A stretch of 64,000 nucleotides of DNA from positions 62,001 to 126,000 of the forward strand of contig CAVOXB010000010.1 of NCBI GenBank assembly GCA_963700305.1. The letters are read 5' to 3'. Source of the DNA: Desulfomonile sp963700305 (GTDB taxonomy: Bacteria > Desulfobacterota > Desulfomonilia > Desulfomonilales > Desulfomonilaceae). Position 1 is the stretch's first letter; the number at the start of each line of letters is the position of its first letter. The notes beneath the pieces are model-generated. The model did no database searches and was not told the origin of the DNA. It was given only the letters and a program-made list of their open reading frames with translations. The position numbers and the translations under genes were made by a program. This document shows, one piece after another, positions 29,189 to 39,917 of this stretch.

Positions 29189-30211
29189 GGGGGTATGCAC
29201 TTGACTAAGGGAGCCACAACATATAGTGTTTTGGCCCATGGAAGACTACCCCAGGTCATTGGCAGAGTTTGAAGCCCGTTTCTCGACAGAGGAGCAGTGC
29301 CGTGATTACCTGTTCCGACGCCGCTGGCCAGAAGGTTTTCGGTGTCCTCGCTGTGGGCATGGCAGGGCTTGGCCGATTGGCAAGAGTCTGTTCGAATGCG
29401 GGTATTGTGGATATCAGTGCTCCGTCACTGCTGGTACGATCTTCCATGACACCCGTAAGCCTCTCACCCTGTGGTTTCGAGCTATGTGGTGGGTGACTTG
29501 CCCACGAACAGGGATGAGTGCAGTGAGCCTGCAGGAGATGCTCGGACTGGGGAGTTACAGGACTGCTTGGGCATGGCTTCACAAGCTACGCCGCGTGATG
29601 GTGAGACCAGACCGAGACCGGCTGTCCGGAAGTGTTGAAGTGGACGAGACCTATCTGGGGGTCTAGAAGAGGGGCTCTGTGGAAGGCAAGTCTGTAGCAA
29701 AGCCCTAATCGTCGTTGCTGCGGAAGAGGCTGGCAAGGCCACGGGAAGGATACGGATGCGTCGGATAGACTCCGCATCCGGCAAGGAGTTACACGGCTTC
29801 GTCACCGGTGCCATTGAAAAGGGCAGCGTGCTGCACACAGACGGATGGAGCGGATACCGCGGCTTGGACCAAAAGGGCTATGTGCACGAAGTGACTCCGC
29901 TGCGTGGGGGCAGAAAGCATGCCGCTACCGAACTCCTTCCACGCGTTCACCGCGCCATATCGCTCTTGAAGCGTTGGCTCTTGGGTACTCATCATGGCGC
30001 AGTAAGCCACAAGCATCTCGATTACTACCTCGACGAATTTACGTTCCGATGACTGGTGAACTTCACGACAAAGAGGCAAGCTGTTTCCGATTGGTTCAAC
30101 AAGCGGTCGTCGGAGAACCGAGAACATACAGATCGCTTATAGGGAATCAAGGCAAAGAGACGAAAACAGTGACCACAACATATTGTGGTCACCTGATAAA
30201 GTGCATACCCC
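29189..30211 (+). mobile_element. IS1595-family (ISXO2-type) insertion sequence, degenerate
   Basis: A 1.02-kb element bounded by imperfect inverted repeats of about 38 bp that begin GGGGTATGCACTT at both ends and contain CCACAA further in, flanked by a 12-bp direct repeat. It carries one DDE transposase gene with several frame breaks. It inserted between the Ca2+/H+ antiporter gene and malQ without visibly disrupting either. Confidence 0.88.
29238..30109 (+). pseudogene. ISXO2-like transposase (frameshifted)
   Basis: Transposase of the IS1595 family. It starts MEDYPRSLAEFEARFSTEEQC, followed by a zinc ribbon (CPRCGHG ... CGYCGYQC), the catalytic VEVDETYLG, a second catalytic segment LHTDGWSGYRGL and the family signature HKHLDYYLDEFTFR. 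The frame stops after YLGV (about 29664), changes frame before 29756, stops again at 30052 and continues in another frame to at least 30109 (FRLVQQAV). With at least three breaks it is probably inactive, unless all are sequencing errors. Confidence 0.85.
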
Positions 30212-30289
30212 AAAATAAATGATTATCAAATTATGAACCCACCAAAAACAAACCGCGCTACAATCACGTTACCACGCACATACGGGACT

Positions 30290-31775
30290 TTACGTCCGGC
30301 CGTATAGCGTGGTCATTCGGGCAAGTTTCGTTGAAGTTTGTTCATCCAATTGTTCCGGACAAAGCCTCCATTTCCAGTTGCCATTGCTCAGGGACGGATA
30401 ATTAATCCTGGATTCTTGCCCTAGCCCTAGAATGTCTTGCATAGGGAAAATGACCATATTCGCTACAGACATCATTATCAGCCTGATTAGTTCCCAGTGA
30501 AGTTGTTCAACGGGAGTCTCTCGACCGAGATACTCCCAGACTCTTTTCTTTTGATCCAAGGAAGCTTCTGTGTCGAACCATCCTCTGATGGTATTTGTAT
30601 CGTGAGTGCCGTGTATGCGACGCAATTTCTCTCGAGGTTGTGGATTGTGTAGGGATTAGTAGGCTGGTCGTCACCGAAAGAAAAAAGCAGCACCTTCATG
30701 CCGGGAATCTCGAAATCTCTCATAAGTTCCCGCACATCAGGAGTAATCAACCCCAAATCTTCAGCTATCATGGGAATGTGGGGGAATTTTTTGAGCAGTG
30801 CTTTAAAAAACCTCTTTGAGGGGCCTTCAATCCATTTGCCGTTAACTGCCGTTTGTTCATAAGCTGGGACTTCCCAGTAACCGGCTAATCCCCGAAAATG
30901 ATCTATTCTCAGGAAATCACAAAGTTTAAGATTATGTTCCAGACGTTGAATCCACCAGCCGAATCCGTCTTGCTCGAGAATATCCCATCTGTAGATGGGA
31001 ACACCCCATAGTTGGCCGGTCTCGCTAAAATAATCCGGGGAACTCCTGCCACCACATAGGGATTCTTACGTTCATCAAGCTTGAAATACTGTGGATTACA
31101 CCACACGTCAGCGCTGTCGTGGTCAACATAGATAGGAATGTCGCCTAGTATTCGGATACCCTGTTTCCTGCAATAATCAGTAAGCCTCGACCATTGTTTG
31201 CGAAAAATGAACTGACCGAATTTTTCAAATGCTATCTGTTCTTGAAGTTCATGAGCCATAGCCGCGAGGGCATCAGGATGTCGCTCCCGTAATTCGTGAG
31301 GCCAATCGCTCCATACCTGATTATTAAACTTGGACTTGAGGGCTCGAAACAGCGTGAAATCTTCCAGCCACGAACTGTTTTCTTCCAGAAATCTGTCGTA
31401 ATCACAATCGCTTTTTTCTCGGAAAACTGAGAATGCCTTTCGCAGAAGCTCTTCTTTATAAGGTTGCACTGCCCGGTAATCCACCAGATCCGCAGGGAAC
31501 TCAGGGGAGCCCAAATCAGATTCGGAAATCAGGCCATACTCGACGAGCAGTTCCGGACTTATGAGCAGCGTATTACCAGCGAAGGCCGAGGGGCTGGAGT
31601 AAGGCGAATGATGGTCCGGCGTGGTCACGTTCAGGGGGAGAATTTGCCAAATGTTTTGTTTGGTCTGAACCAAGAAATCCACAAATCTATATGCCCATGG
31701 CCCCATGTCGCCTATGCCGAAACGAGAAGGCAGAGACGTAAGGTGCATTAATATGCCGCTTCCTCTGGTGATCAT
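30290..31775 (-). CDS. malQ: 4-alpha-glucanotransferase (amylomaltase), several frameshifts
   Basis: GH77 enzyme that transfers glucan chains in glycogen/maltodextrin metabolism. The segments assemble into a normal length of about 495 residues: SGILMHLTSLPSRFGIGDMG and WQILPLNVTTPDHHSPYSSPSA at the N-terminus, ILGDIPIYVDHDSADVW, the nucleophile region FLRIDHFRGLAGYWEVPA, the acid/base region MIAEDLGLITPDV, and YTGTHDTNTIRGWF. At least two frame changes (near 31050 and 30600) break it; the middle part, about 30770-31050, is readable only after correction. The start is ATG at 31775 behind CGAGG. Confidence 0.8.
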
Positions 31776-32094
31776 TTGTTGTCCTCGCACTATTCAGTAT
31801 TTCATCGGCAACATTTTGGAAAACGGCGGTTTCCACAAACGCGATCTCCGACGTTGCCACTGCTGATGGATCAACAGACACGAGCTATCTTCTCATTATA
31901 TTTCTTACCTGAAAATGCGCGGTTGTTAAACAAGCGATCATCAGAGAAGAGGGCTGTTCCATGAGAGAAGATCCCGGAATGCGGCCTTGGAAGCGTTCCG
32001 GACGGAGTTTCCACCTCGGTGAGTTTCAATTGGGGATGGCTCAACAGTTCTCATGGGTGTATAATTCATTACAAAAGAATCGGGGTGGTGAACT
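31776..32094. other. Divergent intergenic region
   Basis: About 320 bases between divergently oriented malQ and the methyltransferase gene, presumably holding both promoters. No repeat or specific operator was recognised. Confidence 0.35.
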
Positions 32095-32790
32095 GTGGTG
32101 GAACAGAAGCCGAGTTTTTCTCCTGAAGAGATTTTAGCAAGAATAAGAGAACTGGGAGCAGAGGAACAGTGGTTCCATTGCATCGATCTTGGCGGTGGGA
32201 TCGCAACGATGAAAGAACCCGTGAGGCACCTTTCGGACATTTGGGGAGTGATCGACAAGCACATCCCCAGCGACTTGTCCGGCATGAGGGTCCTGGACAT
32301 AGGCTGCAATGCCGGTTTTTTTTCCGTGGCCGCAAAAAAGAGGAACGCAGATTACGTTCTTGGAATAGACATGTCTCCCGGATATATCAGGCAGGCTGAA
32401 TTTGTCAGGGATGTACTGGGGCTGGAAATTGATTACAGAAATATGAGCGTATACGAGCTCCCGGTATTGGATGGACAGTTCGACTTGGTTTTTTGCCTGG
32501 GGGTGATTTACCATTGCTCTGATCCTTTTCTTGCCGTGCGAAACGTGCTTTCCGTGACCGGAAAAACCGCGATTATTGAGTCCGCTTTGATGGACTCATC
32601 CAGGATTGACGACAGACCACTATGGGAGTTCGTTTTTCCAGGTTACAAACGCAGCGAGGATGAGCGCCTTTATAATTGGTGGTTCCCCAATATGTCCGGT
32701 TTGAAGGCCATGTTTCAGTCAGCGGGATTCAGCTCCGTGAACGCGGTCCACGAGGCGAACAACAGGGGCTGCATAGTCTGTCATAGATGA
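32095..32790 (+). CDS. SAM-dependent methyltransferase, CmoB/DUF1698-like
   Basis: Class I methyltransferase of 231 residues. SAM-binding motif I is MRVLDIGCNAGFFSVAA, followed by YVLGIDMSPGYIRQAEF, DLVFCLGVIYHCSDP and the C-terminal NNWWFPN-like NWWFPNMSGLKAMF. The W-rich C-terminus and HLSDIW region resemble the tRNA wobble-uridine (CmoB/DUF1698) group, but the substrate is uncertain. It starts with GTG at 32095 and is followed 56 bp later by a cupin gene. Confidence 0.7.
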   Translation: MVEQKPSFSPEEILARIRELGAEEQWFHCIDLGGGIATMKEPVRHLSDIWGVIDKHIPSDLSGMRVLDIGCNAGFFSVAAKKRNADYVLGIDMSPGYIRQAEFVRDVLGLEIDYRNMSVYELPVLDGQFDLVFCLGVIYHCSDPFLAVRNVLSVTGKTAIIESALMDSSRIDDRPLWEFVFPGYKRSEDERLYNWWFPNMSGLKAMFQSAGFSSVNAVHEANNRGCIVCHR

Positions 32791-32846
32791 TTACATTTCC
32801 GGTTCGCTAGCCAAATTCGTGTCCATTTGCAAAGGAGTCTAAACCC

Positions 32847-33161
32847 ATGAGCTTTTGGGGTAAGGTCAACAGCCTGAGTTTGCAGGATTTTAGGCCCGGC
32901 ATTAGAAGCAAGGCCGAATTAGGAGACCGATTGATAATGGCGTTCATGGAAATAGGCCCTGGCAAAGAAGACCCGGGCCATCAACACCCCTTTGACCAGT
33001 GCGGAATAATAACTGAAGGCGAAATAGAGATGTTCGTCGGTGATGAGCGCCAGGTCCTCAGGCCGATGGACGCGTATTTCATCCCTTCTGGCGCGTTTCA
33101 CGGATGGAAAACATTCGACGCGGCTGTCAAAATTCTCGATGTCTCAACCAAACAAGACTGA
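32847..33161 (+). CDS. Small cupin-domain protein
   Basis: A 104-residue single-domain cupin. Motif 1 (GHQHPFDQCGIITEGEIEMFVG) supplies the His/His/Gln/Glu metal ligands and motif 2 (PMDAYFIPSGAFHGW) the last histidine. The function (isomerase, dioxygenase or sugar-binding) is not determinable. It is downstream of the methyltransferase gene and convergent with the aminotransferase-type regulator. Confidence 0.75.
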   Translation: MSFWGKVNSLSLQDFRPGIRSKAELGDRLIMAFMEIGPGKEDPGHQHPFDQCGIITEGEIEMFVGDERQVLRPMDAYFIPSGAFHGWKTFDAAVKILDVSTKQD

Positions 33162-33181
33162 TACGAGTAGTCCCTAAGCGA

Positions 33182-34615
33182 TCAGGGCTTCATTGATGCC
33201 GCCAGCCGACCTACGCGGCTTACTGCATCTTCAATTTGAGCAGACCAGAAGCCAGCATTCAGGCGGAGGCAATTCTGGTATTTTCCCTTGATCGAAAAAA
33301 CCGGTCCAGGCGCTATCGAAATCCCGGCTTCAAGAGACAACTCGTACAGCTTCAACGCATTCACGTAATTCGGGCATTCGACCCATAAGACGAACCCCCC
33401 AGTTGGTCGCGTCACCCTCGTGCCTTCTGGAAAGAATTCCGCTACAGTTCGAGCCATAGCGGCTGTCTGTTCCGCGTAAACCTTACGGATTCTCCGGAGA
33501 TGATGGTCGTAACCGCCGTTGGCAAGAAACTCGGCAATCGCAAGCTGAGTGGGCATCGGCGTTCCGATAGCGCTCAGTGTTTTGAAGCGCTCAATCTTAC
33601 TCTGGAAGCGACCCGGCGCAACCCAGCCGACTCTATAGCCTGGAGCCACGGTCTTGGAAAAAGAGGAGCAGAGCAACACAAGCCCTTTTTTGTCAAATGC
33701 CTTTGCTACGATAGGACGTTCATGGCTAAAACAGATGTCGCCGTAGATATCGTCCTCGATCAACGGGATCTCTTGAGAGGCCAACAACTCAACGAGTTCT
33801 TTTTTTCGCTCTTCCGGCATGCAACTGCCCTGTGGATTGCTGAAGTTGGAAATTACCAGGCAATCGCTGATCTCATTATGCTCCATGGCATATCGAAGCG
33901 CAGAAAGGCTCATCCCGTCCCCAGGATGGGTAGGTATCTCAATGGCCTGGAGACCGAGCATCTGAATCATCTGCGGGAAGCCGTAATAAATGGGCGATTC
34001 AATGGCCACGGTGTCGCCAGGGTGACAGACCGCACGAAGGCATAAATGTACGGCCTCCAGGCAACCGTTGGTAGTTACTATTTCGTCAGGTGTCACTAAA
34101 CAACCTGCTGTCATAGCGCGGCGGGCGATCTGCATTCTCAGGGCCTTGCATCCCGGAAGAAGATCATAGGACATGCTCTGATATTTGTTGCGCCTTGTCA
34201 CAGTGGAAAGCGTCCGCGTCAATCGGTCGACCGGGAGCAGTTCCGGGTTAGGTACCGCTCCACCGAGCGGCACAAGATCCCTGTTGCGCGGGGAGCCCAT
34301 GAGCATTACGCAAATGTCACTGATGCTCAAAGTCTTGGGAACCGCTGCACGAGATGGGATTCTGGTCTTTGTCGGCTCGGAGGCTTTTTTTTTGACGAGC
34401 CAGCACATAATATCCCGACTGAGGCATCGCTTCTATTATCCCTTGATTTTCAAGGTGACCGTACGCGGCCATTACTGTACTCAGGCTGACTCCCAGTTGC
34501 CTGCCGAGTCCTCGCACTGAGGGGATCTTTTCGCCAGGTCGGAAGGTACTTCGTCGATCAGGCGTGCCATGCGAGCGGCCACTTGCTGATACAAGTTGAT
34601 AGTTTTCGGTTCCAT
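33182..34615 (-). CDS. MocR-type GntR/aminotransferase regulator (two frameshifts)
   Basis: Fusion of an N-terminal GntR winged helix (MEPKTINLYQQVAARMARLIDE, then IPSVRGLGRQLGVSLSTVMAAY) to a fold-type I aminotransferase domain with the PLP-lysine motif SSFSKTVAPGYRVGWVAPG. Such MocR/PdxR proteins regulate vitamin B6, amino-acid or GABA genes using PLP as co-factor. The DNA-binding part is split twice: near 34530 (after EVPSDLAK) and near 34390 in a poly-T/poly-A stretch. The real start is ATG at 34615. Its target is not evident; the adjacent gene is a binding protein. Confidence 0.8.
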
Positions 34616-34991
34616 TCTCGTGTCACTCTTTTGATCGAACATGCGGTTCGTTTGCCTAGCATGCCAATGCTTAGCTGTGCACTCCAAATACCATCTTAAC
34701 ACGTCAAATGATTCTAGACTCCATCGATTTCGCACATCCTGCGTGACAGATGAAGCCTTTTCTGTGCAGTACAGTTTTATCATTTGTGCAACTGTTATGG
34801 TTACAGAAATGAAGCACTGCATCTGCAATTCTCTATCCATGAGCCTATAATCAAATCAGCTTCAATTTCTGAGAAGCGTGGCTTGCCAGACAGTGATGAC
34901 TCTAGTCAGCTGATGAGCGGCGGACGTACATTCATATGCTTCATAATCGCAGTATACAGATTGTCTGGATGCCTACAAAGCGAGAACAAAC
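34616..34991. other. Divergent intergenic region
   Basis: About 375 bases between the MocR-type regulator and the LivK-like gene, transcribed apart. It is a plausible place for a MocR operator, but no clear direct repeat was identified. Confidence 0.35.
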
Positions 34992-36135
34992 ATGAAAGCC
35001 TTATTTTCGGTGTTGGCGATAGTGTTAGGGTTCATTGGCCCTGTGTGGTCTATAGAGCCAATTTACATAGGGATATGCTTGCCAGTAACTGGCAACATGG
35101 CTGTGCGTGGACAGTCCGTGTGGGAAGGCATTAAAATTGCTCATAAGGTGGAGCCCCGGGTTTTAGGCCGTCCGGTCGAATTAAAATTGGTGGACACCAA
35201 ATCTGACCCGGCAGGTGCCGCCAACGCGGCTTTTGCTCTTATTGAAAAAGAGCGGGTAGTGGCAATTATTGGCGCTGGGGGTTCCAGCGACACCGTCGCA
35301 GCGTCCCTTCACGCTGAGGGGCGACGAATTCCTCTGGTAACGCCTCTAGCCACGAGTCACATGATAACGAGCGGGAAACGATACACGTTCAGCACTTGCC
35401 CGCTTGATGTGGAGCAAGCACACGTCGCAGCAGAGACTCGCGTTGAGGCATTTCAATGCCAAGACTGCCGCTGTGATCAGCGACATGTCTCAAAATTACA
35501 GCTTGGGGCTGGCTGCCTGCTTCGGGAATGAGTTCAATGAGCTGGGTGGCAAGATAGTAGCCGAAATCAGGTGCAAGACTGGAGACAGAGATTTCAGCGG
35601 ACAGATAAACCGAATCAAGATGGCAAAACCTGACGTCGTATACTCTCCCGTCTACTACATGGAATGCGCTTTGATAGCTCGACAGGCCAGAGATATGGGG
35701 CTGGACGTCCCCTTCATAGCCGCAGATGCGGTCCAATTTCGTGAACTTGTGGAATTGGGGGAGCGATCTGTTGAGGATCTCCTTTTCACCACTTATTTTC
35801 GTGAGGGCTTGCTTGATACCGAAATTGGAAACAAGTTCCGGAACATGTTCAAAGAGAAGACCGGAAGACAACCTCAAGCTTCAGAGTCATTGGGCGCTGA
35901 AGCGTACCTGGTGGTCCTCAACGCAATCAGCAGAGCTGGTTCAGCGAATCCGGAAATGATTCGGGAAGCCCTGGCAGCAGCAAGCAATAGGGAGGGCATT
36001 ACGTCCAGCATCTGTGTTCAGATGTGCGTAAATGATCACAGATATCTAGTGGTCAGCCAGGTGAAAGAAGGAAGGTTCGTCCATTTCTCGGGCACAAATT
36101 CTTGGGAACTCTTTCGACAGGCCGATTCTCCATGA
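34992..36135 (+). CDS. Branched-chain amino-acid-type substrate-binding protein, LivK-like (frameshifted)
   Basis: Periplasmic type I binding protein. It has a signal peptide (MKALFSVLAIVLGFIGPVWS), then PIYIGICLPVTGNMAVRGQSVWEG, DTKSDPAGAANAAFALI, VAIIGAGGSSDT and PLATSHMIT. The frame changes near 35450 and continues as NAKTAAVISDMSQNYSLGLA to the end. The total of about 380 residues is typical. No permease or ATPase genes adjoin it, so it may serve another transporter or a sensor. Confidence 0.75.
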
Positions 36136-36318
36136 TCTGGGAGTGACGATCCTCACGGGTGAAGATTATGAGTTCGAGAAGCGAAGCGACGATGCTTCAC
36201 TTTGCTCGCAATTGTAAATGGCGCGAGCTTCTCTGTCCCCCAGAAGGTGAATGCTGACTTCGTGGATGAAAGTCCTCTACCTTGTCACAGAGAATTGAGA
36301 AATTTCACGGCTCGCGAT

Positions 36319-37252
36319 TCAGACCAGGTACTGGCCATTTGTATTGAATGCCATAAATCCCACGTGCCCTCCGTGTGGGGGCACTTCTAAGAAAAAATTG
36401 GGATTGTCCCGAGCCTCTTTGAAAGGATAGCAATCCTGCGAGAGGAACGGGTCGTCCGCGGAGCTCACCAGCAATGTGGGAATTGATATATTGGAAAGAA
36501 GCGGTTTGCTTGATGCCTTTCGCCAGTAATCCTCAGCATTTTCAAACCCGAAAATAGGAGCCGTATAGCGATTATCGAAGTCTCTGAAGTCACGGATTTG
36601 ATTGTAATCCTTGTCATCGATTAGTTCAGGAAACAGGCGCATCTTTGCGCGGATCTTCTCATGGAGCATTTTGAGGAAACGCTTCATATAAGGCCTGTTC
36701 ATCGTGCTGCCTATTTTTATCGCTCCGGCAGCCAAGTCACACGGCACGGAGAACGTCGCTGCCGCTTTTATAAATTGCGGAGCACTGTCTGCTCTTTCAC
36801 CGAGATATTTCAGGGCTACATTTCCACCGAGGCTGAATCCGACAAGGGCTACCTCTGAATAGTATTTATGTGAATTGATGTGCGAGATCACCGTTTCCAG
36901 ATCCCCAGTTTCGCCGCTATGATAGAAACGAACGGTTCTGTTGCATTCTCCGCTGCAACCCCTGAAGTTCATGGCAATCGCATCCCAGCCGTTTCTGTTG
37001 AGCGCTTTCACCATCCCCAGGATGTACCAACGATTCGAGTCCCCTTCCAGGCCATGCAACACGACTGCTACACGGGGGGACCCAACGCTTGAAATATCTA
37101 TATCGATGAAGTCCCCATCCGGGGTTTCAATTCTTTCTCGTTGGTAAGTCACGCCGTGGACTTTTCGGAAAAGGGTGGGGAAAACTGTCTGCACATGAGG
37201 ATTGCCGAACAAAAACGGCGCGCAGTATGTGAGATTCAGGGATTACGGGCAT
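36319..37252 (-). CDS. YheT-like alpha/beta hydrolase (N-terminal frameshift)
   Basis: Cytoplasmic hydrolase of the YheT/EMB8 family, about 310 residues. The nucleophile elbow GFSLGGNVALKYLG, the acid in SADDPFL and the histidine in PHGGHVGFM complete the triad; VVLHGLEGDSNRWY carries the oxyanion region. The in-frame start is a TTG at 37212, but family proteins begin slightly earlier. ATG at 37252 (MPVIPESHILRA) joins LFGNPHVQTVFP if one base is restored at a T5 run near 37210. The substrate is unknown. Confidence 0.75.
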
Positions 37253-37339
37253 GGAATTTTCATCGAACAAACGAGCGTACGCCTTGGGCAAGGGGGAAAG
37301 AAAGGCTCAAAAAAACGAACTGGCCCTGAATTAGGTGTG

Positions 37340-37594
37340 TTAGTATTGCCCGAGGATATGCTCCGCAAGCGTGTTACTCAGTTCGTGGAAAATCACTTTG
37401 TAGCCACCGGGCCATGTATGGCGAATCGGAGCAGGCGGAATATAGCCATAGTATAATTTCTGCTGCGCGGCAGAGGGCCCTTGCGGGGGCCGATTCGCCC
37501 CGGGATTCGGAAAATTGTCCGACGCCCATAACAATGCGGGGACCAGGCTAATTGCCGCAACCAGAAGCAGAATCAATGAAAAACGCTTCATCAT
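37340..37594 (-). CDS. Small secreted hypothetical protein
   Basis: An 84-residue protein with a signal peptide (MKRFSLILLLVAAISLVPALLWAS) and a short Pro/Gly-rich mature part (DNFPNPGANRPPQGPSAAQQ, then YYGYIPPAPIRHTWPGGYKV). The start follows GAGG. I do not recognise the family. It stands alone between the YheT-like hydrolase and the ParB remnant. Confidence 0.5.
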   Translation of the reverse strand: MMKRFSLILLLVAAISLVPALLWASDNFPNPGANRPPQGPSAAQQKLYYGYIPPAPIRHTWPGGYKVIFHELSNTLAEHILGQY

Positions 37595-37639
37595 AACACC
37601 TCACGCTGCATTTTATCTGCGGTATCAACAAAAATCAAG

Positions 37640-37715
37640 TCAAAACTGTTCATTACTACTCAACACAGACTTCGCTGCTTCGACTCGTGCAGCCGACAAC
37701 TCTTCTTTGCCATGC
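37640..37715 (-). pseudogene. Remnant of a ParB-like gene
   Basis: Minus-strand bases here encode KEELSAARVEAAKSVLS before a stop at 37640, closely matching KEEVSAARVKAAKSVLS of the intact ParB-like gene at 39918-40868, with strong nucleotide similarity over about 55 bases. The rest of a gene is missing, so this is a decayed fragment of a related copy. The surrounding gap 37595-37925 holds nothing else recognisable. Confidence 0.7.
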
Positions 37716-37925
37716 TTGAGAATACCACACGCTACACTCCATTTGCGCAATTAAGTATGGTGTCCTCTGAATTACAGAATTTTCCCAAATGCCCATGATA
37801 ACCTCCCGGGGGATGAATTGCTATATCGAGTAACACCAGTACGCTCTTGAAGAGCAGACAAAAAGCCCCTCTGTGACAAAGCAAGACAGCAGCCCTGGAA
37901 CACCGTACGTGCGGTATGTCGTCAT

Positions 37926-39220
37926 CTATTCCTTGGCTCCATAAGCCTTAAGAAGTCTCACGATTTCCTCGGACCCTTCAACTTTGGCGACTTGTTGGAG
38001 CACCGTCTTGCCGCTTCTGTCCTTTGCGTTTCACGTCTGCCCCTTTTTCAAGGAGCAGTTTCACCACCTTGGCTGCAAAGCTGCTACGCGGCAAACCTAT
38101 TCCAACAGCTAGCATAAGCGCTGTCTGACCGTCTGCGGTCCTCGCATTCACATCGGCACCTCTGTCCGAAAGCTGTTTCACCCCATCGTAAGATGCCAAC
38201 TGTGCAGCTGCCATGAGCGCTGTCCGGCCAGTTATCGCCCGCGCATTGATATCAGCACCTTTATCCAGAAGACGTCTCAGGACATCCTGATGTCCCTGCG
38301 AAGCAGCGAATATGAGAGGTGTCCAGCCGCATTTGTCAACTGCGTTAATGTCGGCGCCTTTGTCTACGAGCAATTTCACCATATCTGCCTGGCTCAGGAG
38401 GTACAGCCCTTGTCAGTGCCGTCCATCCATAGTTATCTTGCGAGTTGACATCAGCCCCCTTGTCCAGAAACAATCTCGCCACGTCTGCATTTCCCACCTT
38501 ATCGGCAACTCCCCACTCAACAGCCATCATAAGCGCCGTTACGCCGTTCGTAGCCTTTGCACGGATGTCAGCACCAGCGTCGAGAAGCCGTTGGATTTCT
38601 TTTCTGTCGCCTCGGGTCGCTGCCACGATCAATACCTCGGCTGCTCCCTGAGTTTGGAGCAGTTTCATGACTTCGGCGCGCTGGCGTTCCCTCAGCCAAG
38701 GAGGTCGCATGCCATCAGTGGGGCAATCTTTTTCTCCGCGTTCAAGAGGACAGCACTTCTCCATCTGCGTCATTAGATCGTAGCCAAAGAATTGGATGGC
38801 CAATGTAAGCGCCGTTTCGCCATTCCGGTCCTCTGCATTGGCGTTGGCGCCTTTTTCTAAAAGCAATTTCATTGTGTTAGCGTATAGCTCCCTAGCAGCC
38901 CACATCAGCGCTGTCCTACCCTGCTCGTCCCTTGCATGAACATCAGCATTCTTACCGAGAAGGAGCTGCACAATCTCCGTATGACCCTCCTTAGCAGCCC
39001 ACATCAAGGCTGTTTGACCACACGGGTCCTTTGCATTGACTACGGCACCATCGGTTAGAAGGGTACTAACTAGCCCTAGATCCCCAGACCTTGCTGCTTC
39101 TATGAGTTGCTCATCAAGGGTAGCCGCGGCTGTTGCGAGGCCGACCCATGAAAGCAGCGTCAAGACCAAGAGTGGAGCAAGCCACCGCTTTGTGATCGCG
39201 GGAATGTATTCATCTGCCAT
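37926..39220 (-). CDS. Secreted ankyrin-repeat protein (two frameshifts)
   Basis: Exported protein of about 430 residues: a signal sequence (WLAPLLVLTLLSWVGLATAAA) followed by a string of ankyrin repeats, each near 33 residues with the pattern G-x-TALMxAAxxGH or DVNARDExGRTALMWAA. An insert with two cysteines (EKCCPLERGEKDC) interrupts the array. The frame changes near 38375 (joining DNYGWTALTRAVP to further repeats) and near 38030, after which the protein ends GSEEIVRLLKAYGAKE at 37926. Ankyrin arrays bind other proteins; the partner is unknown. Confidence 0.8.
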
Positions 39221-39463
39221 AAGAGTCTCCGATTGAGCGAAAATTGACCCCTGTCATTATTATCTTACTGGTTAAGCTACTTTTCACACGGCTAGAAAGG
39301 TTACTAGAGAATGTAAGCTCTGTCCCCATGAAGGCCTGGAGAGGGTCGCAAATTGAACAAGGCCTCATGTTTATTTCACCCCAATTCTTTTGAAATACTG
39401 ACCTGTTATTTGTTGCTGCGCTGAATTCATTTTGCGCCTGGCATGATTGATAGCCCCCTACTA

Positions 39464-39805
39464 TCAAGCCAGCTCTTCAGGTTGCTCCGTTCCAGAATCG
39501 GATCGTCTATGTCTCGCCTTGAACCCTTGCACAGTCTGAGTCAATACCTCCAATAGATCCTCTGCTTGTTCCAGTGTCATATAGATCTGGTTTTCATAGA
39601 GTTCAACCAGTCGCTGAGCGCCCTTGCCATCATTCATCGGGGCAATTCTGCCGAAAAACAATGATATATCACGATGAGTTGTCGCCACTACAGTGCAGTT
39701 GGCATAATATACTGATAATTGTGGGGACAATGCCATATTCGGCTTGGCCTCTCCTGATGTGACTAAAGTGTCTTCGGACCGCTGTTCCAGTTCACTTTGG
39801 TTCAT
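39464..39805 (-). CDS. DUF3467-like small protein
   Basis: A 113-residue protein whose core (YYANCTVVATTHRDISLFFGRI ... VELYENQIYMTLEQAEDLLEVL) matches the DUF3467 pattern. Such proteins are small and cytoplasmic and of unknown role. It lies 112 bp downstream of the ParB-like gene on the same strand and is possibly co-transcribed. Confidence 0.6.
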   Translation of the reverse strand: MNQSELEQRSEDTLVTSGEAKPNMALSPQLSVYYANCTVVATTHRDISLFFGRIAPMNDGKGAQRLVELYENQIYMTLEQAEDLLEVLTQTVQGFKARHRRSDSGTEQPEELA

Positions 39806-39917
39806 GAAGTCTCCTTAATATATTCTTCAAAATCTGAATTGCGAATCGATCAAAAATCAAAAGAGAGTCTCGTTCAATACCGAGGGCCACTTGCCCAAAA
39901 ACATTTGTCACAAATTC

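Larger units (their letters stand above)
29177..30223. repeat. 12-bp direct repeats flanking the insertion element
   Basis: AAAATAAATGAT occurs at 29177-29188 and again at 30212-30223, exactly abutting the two ends of the insertion element. This is the expected footprint of target duplication, although IS1595-family elements usually give about 8 bp. Confidence 0.7.
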
